Assembly (NCBI GenBank): GCA_002419445.1 | Contig: DIGC01000079.1 | Location: 1-15,566 of the forward strand | DNA length: 15,566 nt | Reading direction: 5' to 3' | From: Caryophanales bacterium UBA5732 | GTDB lineage: Bacteria > Bacillota_I > Bacilli_A > Izemoplasmatales > Hujiaoplasmataceae | Shown: piece by piece, positions 1 to 6,707 of the stretch | How positions within the stretch are numbered: position 1 is the stretch's first letter | How the letters are laid out: the number at the start of each line of letters is the position of its first letter | Translations under genes and position numbers: made by a program | The notes under the pieces: model-generated | What the model saw: only the letters and a program-made list of their open reading frames with translations | Told to the model about the DNA's origin: nothing | Database searches by the model: none

Positions 1-149
1 GTTTTGACAAACATAAGGGCTATCCCACACCGTATCATTTGGAAAAATTAAAAAGTTATGGACCGTGCAAAGTTCATAGAAAGACATATAAACCAGTCAA
101 AGATTCTTTAATGACGCAATTGGTATTGGAGGGACTTAATGAAATTTAA
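1..149 (+). CDS. rnhB: Ribonuclease HII, C-terminal fragment (5' end outside the window)
   Basis: Frame 3 is open from the window edge to TAA at 147-149. It reads FDKHKGYPTPYHLEKLKSYG, then PCKVHRKTYKPVK and a short tail. This matches the conserved C-terminus of RNase HII (usual pattern: F-D-K-N-K-G-Y-G-T, then a helix, then Y-G-P-C-x-I-H-R-x-S-F-x-P-V). RNase HII nicks RNA in RNA-DNA hybrids and removes misincorporated ribonucleotides. Only about 48 residues are present; the catalytic acidic residues lie upstream of the window. The usual Gly-Thr after KGY is Pro-Thr here. The stop overlaps the start of the next gene by 11 bp, which suggests translational coupling. Recognition rests on the short conserved tail alone but is fairly specific. 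Confidence 0.85.
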   Translation, partial: FDKHKGYPTPYHLEKLKSYGPCKVHRKTYKPVKDSLMTQLVLEGLNEI

Positions 150-789
150 AGCCGTGATATTTGACCTAGACGGGACTTTATTGGACACGATTGAAGACAT
201 AAAAATTACCATGAATTTAGCTTTAAAAAGATATAATTATTCAGAGTTTTCTGTGGAAGAATATAAGTATTTTGTCGGTAAAGGTGTAGACAACTTAATT
301 AGAGAAGTAATGAAAACTGCCTCTATCCCCGTTTCAGCTTTTAAGGATTTAAAAGTAGCGTATTACGAAATTTACAAAGAACAAGCAACCGTCAATACTA
401 AACTTTATGACGGTATCTCTGATTTGCTAGCTGAGTTAAAGAAAAATAATGTTTCCCTTAATGTTTTATCGAATAAACCGCATCATCAAACCGTTGAAGT
501 AATTAAACATTTTTTTGGTGAAGATGTATTTGATTTGGTGTATGGGAAAAAAGAAGACTTTTCTCCCAAACCAGATCCAGCATCAGCCCTTGACTTAACT
601 AATGCTTTAGGAATTAAACCGGAAGATGTTTTATATGTCGGGGATACGGAAACTGATATTTTAACTGCGAAGAACGCGGGGTTTTATAGCGTTGGAGTTT
701 TGTGGGGATTTCGTAAAGCTGATGAATTAATTAGGGCGGGCGCTTGCAAGATAGTGAAACATCCTTTAGAAATATTAAATTTGATGTGA
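139..789 (+). CDS. HAD-superfamily phosphatase, phosphoglycolate phosphatase-like
   Basis: A 216-residue cytoplasmic HAD hydrolase with all four motifs. Motif I is DLDGTLLDT at 9-17, with nucleophile Asp9 and acid/base Asp11. Motif II is Ser111 in VLSNKPHH. Motif III is Lys144 in FSPKPDP. Motif IV is GDTETD at 168-173, binding Mg2+. The helical region at about 17-85 is a type C1 cap, as in the Gph/PGP/beta-phosphoglucomutase group. Family knowledge predicts Mg2+-dependent dephosphorylation of a small phosphate ester; 2-phosphoglycolate is the usual annotation (gph), but substrate cannot be read from sequence. The start has a good GGAGGG site (129-133 region) just upstream and overlaps the rnhB end by 11 bp. 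The next gene starts 7 bp after its TGA stop. Confidence 0.9.
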   Translation: MKFKAVIFDLDGTLLDTIEDIKITMNLALKRYNYSEFSVEEYKYFVGKGVDNLIREVMKTASIPVSAFKDLKVAYYEIYKEQATVNTKLYDGISDLLAELKKNNVSLNVLSNKPHHQTVEVIKHFFGEDVFDLVYGKKEDFSPKPDPASALDLTNALGIKPEDVLYVGDTETDILTAKNAGFYSVGVLWGFRKADELIRAGACKIVKHPLEILNLM

Positions 790-796
790 GGATAAA

Positions 797-1354
797 ATGA
801 TTTTAAGCGATAAGGATTATTTAAATATTGATTTGAGAAATAAAATAATTATCTTTCCAACCGATACTGTATATGGCATTGGTTGTTTGTTAGATGATTT
901 AACCGCGGTCAATAGAATATATGAGATTAAGCAAAGAGATTATTCGAAACCAATGGCAATTCTTTGTTATGACATAAATGACGTGAAAAAGGTCGTTCAT
1001 CCGCTGACTGAATTGAAGGATGAATGGATTTCAAAATGGCCGGGTAAGTTGACATTAATCTTTAAAAAGAATAAACTTGTCAGCGATTTAATAACTGCCA
1101 ATAAAGATACAGTCGGAGTAAGAATTCCTAATCATGAAGTAAGTTTAAATCTTCTGAAAAAATTTGGGCCAATGGTCGTAACCAGTTTGAATTTGAGTAG
1201 CGAACCATCTATTTTACTTTTTAAAGATGTCTTAAAATATGAATCTTTGGTTGACTTTATCATCGATGGTGGCGATTTGAATTCCGACGCTTCAACTGTC
1301 TATGACACTATTAACAAAATTACTTTAAGAAAAGGCGATATTATCATTGAGTAA
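797..1354 (+). CDS. tsaC: L-threonylcarbamoyladenylate synthase (TsaC/YrdC/YwlC family)
   Basis: A 185-residue YrdC-domain protein. It makes threonylcarbamoyl-AMP from threonine, bicarbonate and ATP, the first step of t6A modification of ANN-decoding tRNAs. Visible motifs are FPTDTVYGIGC at 20-30, the KxR pair Lys45/Arg47, Lys-Pro-Met at 51-53, GKLTLI at 83-88, VGVRIP at 106-111 and the SxN pair Ser130/Asn132. The usual S-A-N-x-S-G is Ser-Leu-Asn-Leu-Ser-Ser here, a divergent but probably functional version because the KxR...SxN set is kept. The length fits the short TsaC form; the longer Sua5 C-terminal domain is absent. A GAGG site precedes the ATG. In B. subtilis the homologue ywlC lies upstream of rpiB (ywlF) and upp, the same order as here. 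Confidence 0.9.
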   Translation: MILSDKDYLNIDLRNKIIIFPTDTVYGIGCLLDDLTAVNRIYEIKQRDYSKPMAILCYDINDVKKVVHPLTELKDEWISKWPGKLTLIFKKNKLVSDLITANKDTVGVRIPNHEVSLNLLKKFGPMVVTSLNLSSEPSILLFKDVLKYESLVDFIIDGGDLNSDASTVYDTINKITLRKGDIIIE

Positions 1355-1379
1355 AGGATTGTTCCCATCTAAATTTTAA

Positions 1380-1408
1380 TTGTAATTGAAGAACTAATTT
1401 GATATAAT
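1380..1408 (+). promoter_or_regulatory. Promoter of the rpiB-upp-atp-dut unit
   Basis: TTGTAA (1380-1385), a 17-bp spacer and a perfect TATAAT (1403-1408), preceded by TGA (1400-1402) as an extended -10. It lies in the 82-bp gap after tsaC, 37 bp before the rpiB start, and faces rpiB. This is the only good sigma-A-type promoter seen before the atp genes, so it probably drives the whole unit to the terminator at 9819-9852. No terminator was found after tsaC, so some read-through from upstream is possible. Confidence 0.75.
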
Positions 1409-1431
1409 TGTTATGATATGGACATTAAAGT

Positions 1432-1437
1432 AAGGAG
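1432..1437 (+). promoter_or_regulatory. Ribosome binding site that fixes the rpiB start
   Basis: AAGGAG ends 8 bases before ATG 1446. An in-frame GTG at 1437 would overlap this site and cannot be the start, so translation begins at 1446. Confidence 0.85.
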
Positions 1438-1445
1438 TGATAAAT

Positions 1446-1895
1446 ATGAGAATTGCTATAGGCGCTGATCATGCTGGTTACGAATACAAAAAAGCCATAA
1501 TAAATTTTTTACAAGAAAAAGCATATGATGTTATGGACTTTGGTGCTGATACGATTGAAGCGACAGATTATCCAGATTTCGCCGTCTTAGTTGCCAAAGC
1601 TGTTAGCATGGAAAAAGCTAAATTTGGTATTTTAATTTGCGGTACTGGTATTGGTATGAGTATAGCCGCCAATAAAGTAAAGGGAGTTAGAGCTGCCGTT
1701 GTTTCTTCAAAATTTACCGCTGAATCATCTAAAACCCATAACCACGCTAATGTTATTACCTTTGGTTCCAGAGTCAATACGATTGAAGAAGTGCTAGAAT
1801 TTTTAGAAATCTTTATGACTACTAAATATTCACCGGAACAAAGACATGTTGATAGAGTTGAAAAAATTCGAAAGTATGAGGACGAAAATGAGTAA
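1446..1895 (+). CDS. rpiB: Ribose-5-phosphate isomerase B (RpiB/LacAB family)
   Basis: A 149-residue cytoplasmic enzyme interconverting ribose-5-phosphate and ribulose-5-phosphate in the pentose phosphate pathway. Diagnostic segments are IGADHAGYEYK at 5-15 (Asp8, His9), TDYPDFA at 40-46, CGTGIGMSIAANK at 65-77 with catalytic Cys65, and THNHANV at 97-103 with His98 and Asn99, plus a C-terminal RHVDRVEKI at 133-141. LacA/LacB subunits share the fold, but a single stand-alone copy with CGTGIGMSIAANK next to upp fits RpiB, the position of ywlF in B. subtilis. The start is the ATG at 1446, set by AAGGAG at 1432-1437. The end overlaps the upp start by 8 bp, so the two are probably translationally coupled. 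Confidence 0.95.
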   Translation: MRIAIGADHAGYEYKKAIINFLQEKAYDVMDFGADTIEATDYPDFAVLVAKAVSMEKAKFGILICGTGIGMSIAANKVKGVRAAVVSSKFTAESSKTHNHANVITFGSRVNTIEEVLEFLEIFMTTKYSPEQRHVDRVEKIRKYEDENE

Positions 1896-2514
1896 AGTAG
1901 TTGTTTTTGATCATCCATTAATCCAACATAAAATGTCAATCATTCGTGACAAAGTGACTGATACAAAAACGTTTAGAGAAAACGTCAATGAGATTGGGAC
2001 TTTAGTTACGTATGAAGTCACAAGAGATTTAGAAACAAAGGAAATTGAAATTGAAACGCCAATTGCGAAAACCCGAGCGAGAATTTTAGCTAAGGATGTT
2101 GTTATTGTGCCAATTTTAAGAGCCGGTTTAGGAATGGTTGATGGCATTCAAAAAGTTATACCTACTGCTAAAGTAGGTCATATCGGATTATATCGAGATG
2201 AAGAAACTTTAATGCCGCATGAATATTACGCCAAATTTCCTAAAGAAATAATTAACGCTACGGTTTTAGTAGTTGACCCAATGTTAGCTACTGGAGGTTC
2301 CGTTATCGCCGCAATTGATCGCGTGAAATTAGCTGGAGCGAAAGATATTCGCTATGTCGGCATCGTCGGTTGTCCTGAAGGAATCAAAGCTCTTCAAGAA
2401 AAACATCCTGATGTTGATATCTATATGGTTTCAATTGATCAAGGTTTGAATAAAATTGGTTATATAGTTCCTGGTCTTGGTGATTGCGGAGACAGATTAT
2501 TTGGAACTAAATAA
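1888..2514 (+). CDS. upp: Uracil phosphoribosyltransferase
   Basis: A 208-residue enzyme that converts uracil and PRPP to UMP and pyrophosphate (pyrimidine salvage). Visible signatures are VFDHPLIQHK at 6-15, VPILRAGLGM at 74-83, the PRPP-binding loop VDPMLATGGS at 129-138, and the uracil-binding C-terminus GYIVPGLGDCGDR at 191-203. Length matches the family (about 208-209). The chosen start gives the family N-terminus MSKVVVFDHPL and has GAGG at 1878-1881; an in-frame ATG at 1846 would add 14 residues inside rpiB and has no site. The gene sits directly before the ATP synthase genes, as in B. subtilis; atpZ begins 1 bp after its stop. Confidence 0.97.
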   Translation: MSKVVVFDHPLIQHKMSIIRDKVTDTKTFRENVNEIGTLVTYEVTRDLETKEIEIETPIAKTRARILAKDVVIVPILRAGLGMVDGIQKVIPTAKVGHIGLYRDEETLMPHEYYAKFPKEIINATVLVVDPMLATGGSVIAAIDRVKLAGAKDIRYVGIVGCPEGIKALQEKHPDVDIYMVSIDQGLNKIGYIVPGLGDCGDRLFGTK

Positions 2515-2515
2515 T

Positions 2516-2767
2516 ATGAATAAAAAAAAAGACAAAACAGTTTTTTTGGTTTTGAATTTAGTAGTCCAATTTTTCATCGAAACTTTTGTGGCGATGGTTA
2601 TTGGTTACTTTATAGGTAAATATTTAGATAAATGGCTTTTAAATGAAAAAGTGGTATTCATGTATATCTTTGTCGTTATTGGTATATTTGCTGGAATTCG
2701 CAATTTCATTAAAAGAGCTTTAAAGACGACTAAAGGAGAAGAAGATGAAGAAAAAAGACCTGATTGA
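2516..2767 (+). CDS. atpZ: AtpZ-type small membrane protein of the ATP synthase operon
   Basis: An 83-residue protein with a Lys-rich N-terminus, two predicted membrane segments (about 10-33 and 46-64) and a charged tail. The stretch GYFIGKYLDKWLLNEK, then VVIGIFAGIRNFIK, follows the AtpZ/AtpI family pattern (G-x-x-x-G-x-x-x-D-x-x, then a G-x-x-x-G helix). AtpZ proteins are encoded beside atpI before atpB and have been linked to divalent cation movement; the exact role here is unproven. No ribosome binding site precedes the ATG, but it begins 1 bp after the upp stop, so ribosomes finishing upp probably reinitiate here. An upstream in-frame ATG at 2477 lies inside upp and adds residues unlike the family. 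Its 3' end overlaps atpI by 23 bp. Confidence 0.75.
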   Translation: MNKKKDKTVFLVLNLVVQFFIETFVAMVIGYFIGKYLDKWLLNEKVVFMYIFVVIGIFAGIRNFIKRALKTTKGEEDEEKRPD

Positions 2768-3131
2768 AAAAGTATTTTTATTTTCCTGGCCATATACAAT
2801 TTTATTCGCTCTTGTTCTTTATATAATTACTCAAGACATGGATTATCTACTTAGTTTTCTTTTAGGAGCTGCAAGTAGTTTGTTAATGAATTCATTAAAT
2901 TACCGTTTAATGAAAAGTGTTTATAAAAACAATCCTAAAACAATCAAATCAAGGCATATCATATTATATTTTGTTAAATTTCTATTTTTTGCCTTAATTC
3001 TTTTTATCACCTACCAAAATCCGGAAGAATGGAATATCTATTTTACATTTGTCGGTTTGCTGACATTTAGAATCATATCATTCCCGGTAACTTTAATTTT
3101 TGCCAATAAGGAGAGTGACGTGGATGATTGA
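2745..3131 (+). CDS. atpI: ATP synthase subunit I (AtpI), membrane accessory protein
   Basis: A 128-residue, very hydrophobic protein with four likely membrane helices (about 12-28, 33-53, 70-88 and 97-118). Size, topology and position immediately before atpB match AtpI, which helps assemble the c ring in several bacteria. Sequence conservation in this family is low, so the call leans on topology and gene order; the Asn/Arg-containing stretch SLLMNSLNYRLMKS (about 45-58) resembles the AtpI pattern N-x-x-x-L. GGAG at 2735-2738 serves the ATG. The start lies within the last codons of atpZ and the end overlaps atpB by 8 bp, so atpZ, atpI and atpB are probably translationally coupled. Confidence 0.8.
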   Translation: MKKKDLIEKVFLFSWPYTILFALVLYIITQDMDYLLSFLLGAASSLLMNSLNYRLMKSVYKNNPKTIKSRHIILYFVKFLFFALILFITYQNPEEWNIYFTFVGLLTFRIISFPVTLIFANKESDVDD

Positions 3132-3798
3132 GTTTACGTTATTTGAGTTTTTATCGCCACAAGTTTTTTCAACTCTTATCATCATAACTTTTCTAGCGAT
3201 TGTGTTTATCGTGGTCGGAATTAAGATTAAGAAACTGGATCCAAATAAAACACCAAAAGGTTTTATCTTGGTTTGTATATTAGTGGTAGAAACTTTTAAC
3301 AAAATGGTAAGAAGCTATATAAATGAAAAACCATTTCGGTTTTTCGCTCCATATCTTTTTACCATTCTTATCTTTTTAGTTTTCGCTAATACAATATCTT
3401 TATTCGGTTTGACCGCACCGCTGTCTAATTTGGGGGTTGCCTTAACCTTTTCCCTAATGACATTCTTCATTATTAAGTTGGCCGAGTTTAAATATCTTGG
3501 CGTAGTAAAAAAGGTTGATGGATTATTAGGGCCGGTTAAACCAATGGCAATCTTGATGTTACCAATCAACTTGATTGGAGAAATTTCAACGCCATTTTCC
3601 ATGGGTCTACGTTTATTTGTAAACTTGATGGGCGGCGCCGTTATCGCTACAATGGTATATGCAGCATTACACTGGACCTTAGGAATATTTGCCGGAGTGA
3701 TATTACATGCGGTCTTTGATATATTCTTTGGTTTAATTCAAGCTTTTGTATTTTTTATGTTAACAACAGTAAATATATCTATGGCATCTGATGCCTAG
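3124..3798 (+). CDS. atpB: F1Fo ATP synthase subunit a
   Basis: A 224-residue integral membrane protein forming the ion half-channels beside the c ring. The core signature is PFSMGLRLFVNLMGG, with the essential Arg at residue 163 (E. coli Arg210), followed by the C-terminal GLIQAFVFFMLTTVNIS, with Gln206 matching E. coli Gln252. Five or more hydrophobic helices are evident. An Asp (residue 199) sits seven before Gln206, where many bacteria have Glu and E. coli has His245. The position nine after the Arg, Glu219 in E. coli, is Ala. The start is ATG 3124 with AAGGAG at 3108-3113; an upstream in-frame alternative start at 3100 would precede that site. The stop of atpI overlaps it by 8 bp. The protein is slightly shorter than usual. 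Confidence 0.95.
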   Translation: MIEFTLFEFLSPQVFSTLIIITFLAIVFIVVGIKIKKLDPNKTPKGFILVCILVVETFNKMVRSYINEKPFRFFAPYLFTILIFLVFANTISLFGLTAPLSNLGVALTFSLMTFFIIKLAEFKYLGVVKKVDGLLGPVKPMAILMLPINLIGEISTPFSMGLRLFVNLMGGAVIATMVYAALHWTLGIFAGVILHAVFDIFFGLIQAFVFFMLTTVNISMASDA

Positions 3799-3822
3799 AA
3801 TATAATATAGGAGGAAAATAGA

Positions 3823-4101
3823 ATGTTAGGAATGATTTTTGATTCAGTATTGCGTTTTGCTGCTGAATATAATGAACACTTTAGTAGTGGTATGGCTTAT
3901 TTAGGTGCTGGTGTTGCGGTTGTCGCTGGTCTAGGGCCTGGTATTGGTCAAGGTTATGCAGCTGGTAGAGCGGCAGAAGCAGTTGGTCGCCAACCTGAAG
4001 CACAAGGTAAAATCCTTGTTACTACTTTAGTAACTCAAGCAGTTGCTGAAACTACCGGTCTTTACGCATTATTAGTAGCGTTTATTTTGATGGGTAAATA
4101 A
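3823..4101 (+). CDS. atpE: F1Fo ATP synthase subunit c (sodium-type ligand set)
   Basis: A 92-residue proteolipid forming the rotor ring: helix 1 at about 23-47, polar loop GRQPEA at 55-60, helix 2 at about 64-90. Glu76 is the ion-carrying carboxylate. The residues around it, Gln43 in GPGIGQGYAAGR and Val74-Ala-Glu76-Thr77-Thr78 with Tyr81, align with the Na+ ligands of the Ilyobacter tartaricus c ring (Gln32, Val63, Glu65, Ser66, with Thr67 and Tyr70), with Thr for Ser66. Proton-specific rings normally lack Gln and Ser/Thr at these places, so Na+ coupling is predicted. A strong AGGAGG (3809-3814) stands 8 bases before the ATG, fitting the high copy number needed. Confidence 0.96.
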   Translation: MLGMIFDSVLRFAAEYNEHFSSGMAYLGAGVAVVAGLGPGIGQGYAAGRAAEAVGRQPEAQGKILVTTLVTQAVAETTGLYALLVAFILMGK

Positions 4102-4130
4102 TAAAGATTTTATTTTTTGGGAGGGCACTT

Positions 4131-4667
4131 ATGCCTGTTATGGACAAAATAATTGCAGCTGTACTAGAAATCATTGAGGGCGCATTAGGAATCAATCTTC
4201 TTGATATGATTATCCAAATTGCCGCAACTTTGATTTTAGTTCTCATCGTCAAACATTTCTTTTGGGGGAGAATCACTGATTTTCTCGAAAAGCGAAAAAA
4301 CATCCTAGATCAAGAAATGGATTCGGCTAAGAAAGAAAACGTCGAAGCTAAATTATTGAAAGAGAAACGTGAAGCGGAATATAATGAGCTAAAACTTAAA
4401 TCTAAGGACTATCTTGATTCCGCTAAGGAAAAAGCTGAACAAGAACGGCTTAGAATTATTGGGAAAGCCAAAGATAATGCCGATCAAATGATGGATAGAG
4501 CTAAAAAAGAAATCGAAGCCGAAAGAATTAAAGCTGAAACTTCTTTACAAAAAGAAACTGTTACTTTAGCGGCGCTGATGGCCGAGAAAATCATCAGAAA
4601 AGAATTAAACGATAAAGAATATCAAGATTTAATCGTTGAAGACTTTGAAAGTAGTGGAAAATCATGA
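4131..4667 (+). CDS. atpF: F1Fo ATP synthase subunit b
   Basis: A 178-residue peripheral stalk protein. A short N-terminal helix (1-20) leads to one membrane segment at about 24-44, followed by FFWGRITDFLEKRKNIL, the typical exit from the membrane, and a long Lys/Glu/Ala-rich coiled coil (about 50-160) that reaches up to the delta subunit. The N-terminal segment before the membrane helix is about 20 residues, longer than in E. coli but common in Gram-positive relatives. GGGAGGG (4119-4125) precedes the ATG; a second in-frame ATG, four codons on, is less well placed. The 3' end shares ATGA with atpH, so the two are translationally coupled. Sequence conservation is low, and topology plus position make the call. 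Confidence 0.94.
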   Translation: MPVMDKIIAAVLEIIEGALGINLLDMIIQIAATLILVLIVKHFFWGRITDFLEKRKNILDQEMDSAKKENVEAKLLKEKREAEYNELKLKSKDYLDSAKEKAEQERLRIIGKAKDNADQMMDRAKKEIEAERIKAETSLQKETVTLAALMAEKIIRKELNDKEYQDLIVEDFESSGKS

Positions 4668-5185
4668 CCGATGTTGAAAGACAATATGCTCGGGCGGTTT
4701 TTTCGCTTGCTTTAGAAAGAAATGAAGTTGATACGTTATATCAAGAACTAAAAACATTTATCGAATCTCTTGATCATAACGCCAAACAATTCTTCTTGCA
4801 TCCGAGAATTGAGAGACTTGATAAACAAAATGTATTAGATAAAGTTGTGAAAAATCAATTACTTACAAATTTTATCAAAGTATTAATCGATAATGATCGT
4901 TTTGAGCTAATTGAAACAATCGCCTATGCTTATCTTGATTTGATTAACGAGATGAATGAAGTCGTTGAAGTCATTGTTTACGCAAATTCAAAAATTAGTT
5001 CTAACAATATCGAAAGAATTACGATTAACCTCGAGAAAAAACTTTTGAAAAAAATAAATATTAAACAGATTATCGATTCATCAATTATCGGTGGATTGAA
5101 AATCGAATATCAAGGTAGTGTCATTGACCAAACGATTAACACAACTTTAGAAGCCTTAAAACAGACTTTAACAGGAGGAAACTAA
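4664..5185 (+). CDS. atpH: F1Fo ATP synthase subunit delta
   Basis: A 173-residue soluble stalk protein (OSCP homologue) linking the b dimer to the top of F1. The N-terminus VERQYARAVFSLALE at 4-18 matches the family pattern (A-x-x-Y-A-x-A-L-F-x-x-A), followed by an all-helical N-terminal domain. The C-terminal segment SSIIGGLKIEYQGSVIDQTI at 139-158 matches the conserved delta signature (I-x-G-G-x-x-I-x-x-x-x-x-x-x-D-x-S), with Asp-Gln-Thr in place of Asp-x-Ser. Length is normal (170-180). It begins on the ATGA overlap with atpF and ends 1 base before the atpA start codon; its last codons carry the atpA ribosome binding site. Confidence 0.94.
   Translation: MTDVERQYARAVFSLALERNEVDTLYQELKTFIESLDHNAKQFFLHPRIERLDKQNVLDKVVKNQLLTNFIKVLIDNDRFELIETIAYAYLDLINEMNEVVEVIVYANSKISSNNIERITINLEKKLLKKINIKQIIDSSIIGGLKIEYQGSVIDQTINTTLEALKQTLTGGN
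5173..5178 (+). promoter_or_regulatory. Ribosome binding site that supports a TTG start for atpA
   Basis: AGGAGG ends 8 bases before TTG 5187. No ATG or GTG lies in frame near it, and reading from the TTG gives the normal alpha-subunit N-terminus, so TTG is the start codon. Confidence 0.85.
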
Positions 5186-5186
5186 C

Positions 5187-6692
5187 TTGAAATTAGACCC
5201 TTTAGAAATCAGTTCTTTGCTTAAAGAACAGATTAAAAAATATGAATCACAAATCAAAACCGAACAAATAGGTTCTGTAATCTCCGTTGGTGATGGAATC
5301 GCTTTGGTCTATGGTATTGACAAAGCAATGTCCGGCGAGTTGTTGATTTTTCCCAATGGCGTTTTCGGAATGGTTCAAAACTTAGAAAAGAACCATGTCG
5401 GCGTGATCCTTCTTAATGATTCAACTTTAGTTAAAGAGGGTATGGAAGTTAAAGCTACTGGTAAAATTCTTGAGATTGGTGTGGGTGAAGAGCTGATTGG
5501 TCGAGTTATCAATCCTTTAGGTCAAGCTTTAGATGGTTTAGGTAAAATCGAAACCAAAAAGCGTCGACCGATTGAAAGAAAAGCCACTGGAGTAATCGAT
5601 CGTCAATCCGTTTATCAACCGCTTGAAACTGGCATCAAGGTTCTTGATGCACTAGTCCCAATTGGTCGAGGCCAAAGAGAATTAATCATCGGCGATAGAC
5701 AAACCGGTAAAACTTCAATCGCAGTTGACACAATCATTAACCAAAAAGGTAAAGATGTTATTTGTATTTATGTCGCAATCGGACAAAAACAATCAACTGT
5801 CTTAAATGTTCAAGAAACATTAAAACAATTTGGAGCTATGGATTATTCAATAATCATCGCAGCAAGTGCTTCAGACCCAGCTCCGTTATTATATCTAGCA
5901 CCTTATTCAGGTGTTTCAATCGCAGAAGAATTCATGTTTGCGGGCAAACATGTTCTAATAATCTACGACGACTTAACGAAGCACGCTATTGCTTACCGTG
6001 AATTATCGTTGCTTCTAAGAAGACCGCCAGGTAGAGAAGCTTTCCCTGGAGATGTTTTCTACTTACATTCACGTCTTCTAGAAAGAGCTGCGAAGTTAAG
6101 TGAAAAATTAGGCGGTGGTTCAATTACTGCTTTACCGATAATTGAAACTCAAGAAGGAGATATCTCCGCTTACATTCCTACCAATGTTATCTCCATCACC
6201 GATGGACAAATCTTCCTTCAATCACAATTATTCTATTCCGGTATCAGACCAGCTATTAACGCCGGTTTATCCGTATCTAGAGTTGGGGGAGCAGCACAAC
6301 ACAAAGCAATCAAAAAAGTTTCCGGTACTCTAAGATTAGATTTAGCAAGTTATCGAGAATTAGAAGCTTTCACGCAATTTGGTTCAGATTTAGATGACGC
6401 TACAAAATCTAAACTTGACAGAGGTGAAAGAACCGTTGAAATCTTGAAACAGGGTTTACATGAAACAATGCCTTTTGAATTACAAGCAATCAGCATTTTT
6501 GCTTTATCAAAAGGATTTTTGGATCAAATTAAAATTGCTGACGTTAAGAGATATGAACAAGAATTGCATCAGTTTTTCTTGAATGACTCTGACGCAAATG
6601 CTTTATTAAAAGACATTCTAGAAACTAAAGATATCAAGAACAGCGAAGGACTAAGTCAAGCAATTGATCGTTTTGCGCAAGATTTCATGTAA
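5187..6692 (+). CDS. atpA: F1Fo ATP synthase subunit alpha
   Basis: A 501-residue non-catalytic nucleotide-binding subunit of F1, normal in length. The beta-barrel domain is at about 25-95. The Walker A loop GDRQTGKT is at 169-176, Walker B LIIYDD at 257-262, and RRPPGREAFPGD at 278-289 is highly conserved. PAINAGLSVSRVGG at 355-368 is the alpha/beta signature and contains Arg365, the finger that reaches into the beta active site. Then comes the helical C-terminal domain. Translation starts at TTG 5187, decoded as Met, which gives the usual helix EISSLLKEQIKKYESQ. TTG is the only non-ATG start inferred in the operon and may trim expression, although the site is strong. Start lies 1 bp after the atpH stop. 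Confidence 0.98.
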   Translation: MKLDPLEISSLLKEQIKKYESQIKTEQIGSVISVGDGIALVYGIDKAMSGELLIFPNGVFGMVQNLEKNHVGVILLNDSTLVKEGMEVKATGKILEIGVGEELIGRVINPLGQALDGLGKIETKKRRPIERKATGVIDRQSVYQPLETGIKVLDALVPIGRGQRELIIGDRQTGKTSIAVDTIINQKGKDVICIYVAIGQKQSTVLNVQETLKQFGAMDYSIIIAASASDPAPLLYLAPYSGVSIAEEFMFAGKHVLIIYDDLTKHAIAYRELSLLLRRPPGREAFPGDVFYLHSRLLERAAKLSEKLGGGSITALPIIETQEGDISAYIPTNVISITDGQIFLQSQLFYSGIRPAINAGLSVSRVGGAAQHKAIKKVSGTLRLDLASYRELEAFTQFGSDLDDATKSKLDRGERTVEILKQGLHETMPFELQAISIFALSKGFLDQIKIADVKRYEQELHQFFLNDSDANALLKDILETKDIKNSEGLSQAIDRFAQDFM

Positions 6693-6707
6693 TCAAGGAG
6701 GACTTAT

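Noticed and set aside
1568..1939. Antisense open frame of 123 codons over rpiB and upp
   Set aside because: It lies opposite two firm genes, has no ribosome binding site or recognisable motif, and is explained by codon bias of the real frames.
2446..2466. TTGAAT and TATATA near the upp end as an atp promoter
   Set aside because: The spacing is only 9 bp, incompatible with a sigma-A-type promoter.
3801..3806. TATAAT between atpB and atpE as an internal promoter
   Set aside because: No -35-like element at 16-18 bp (TCTATG at 17 bp) and no TGA extension, unlike the other promoters here.
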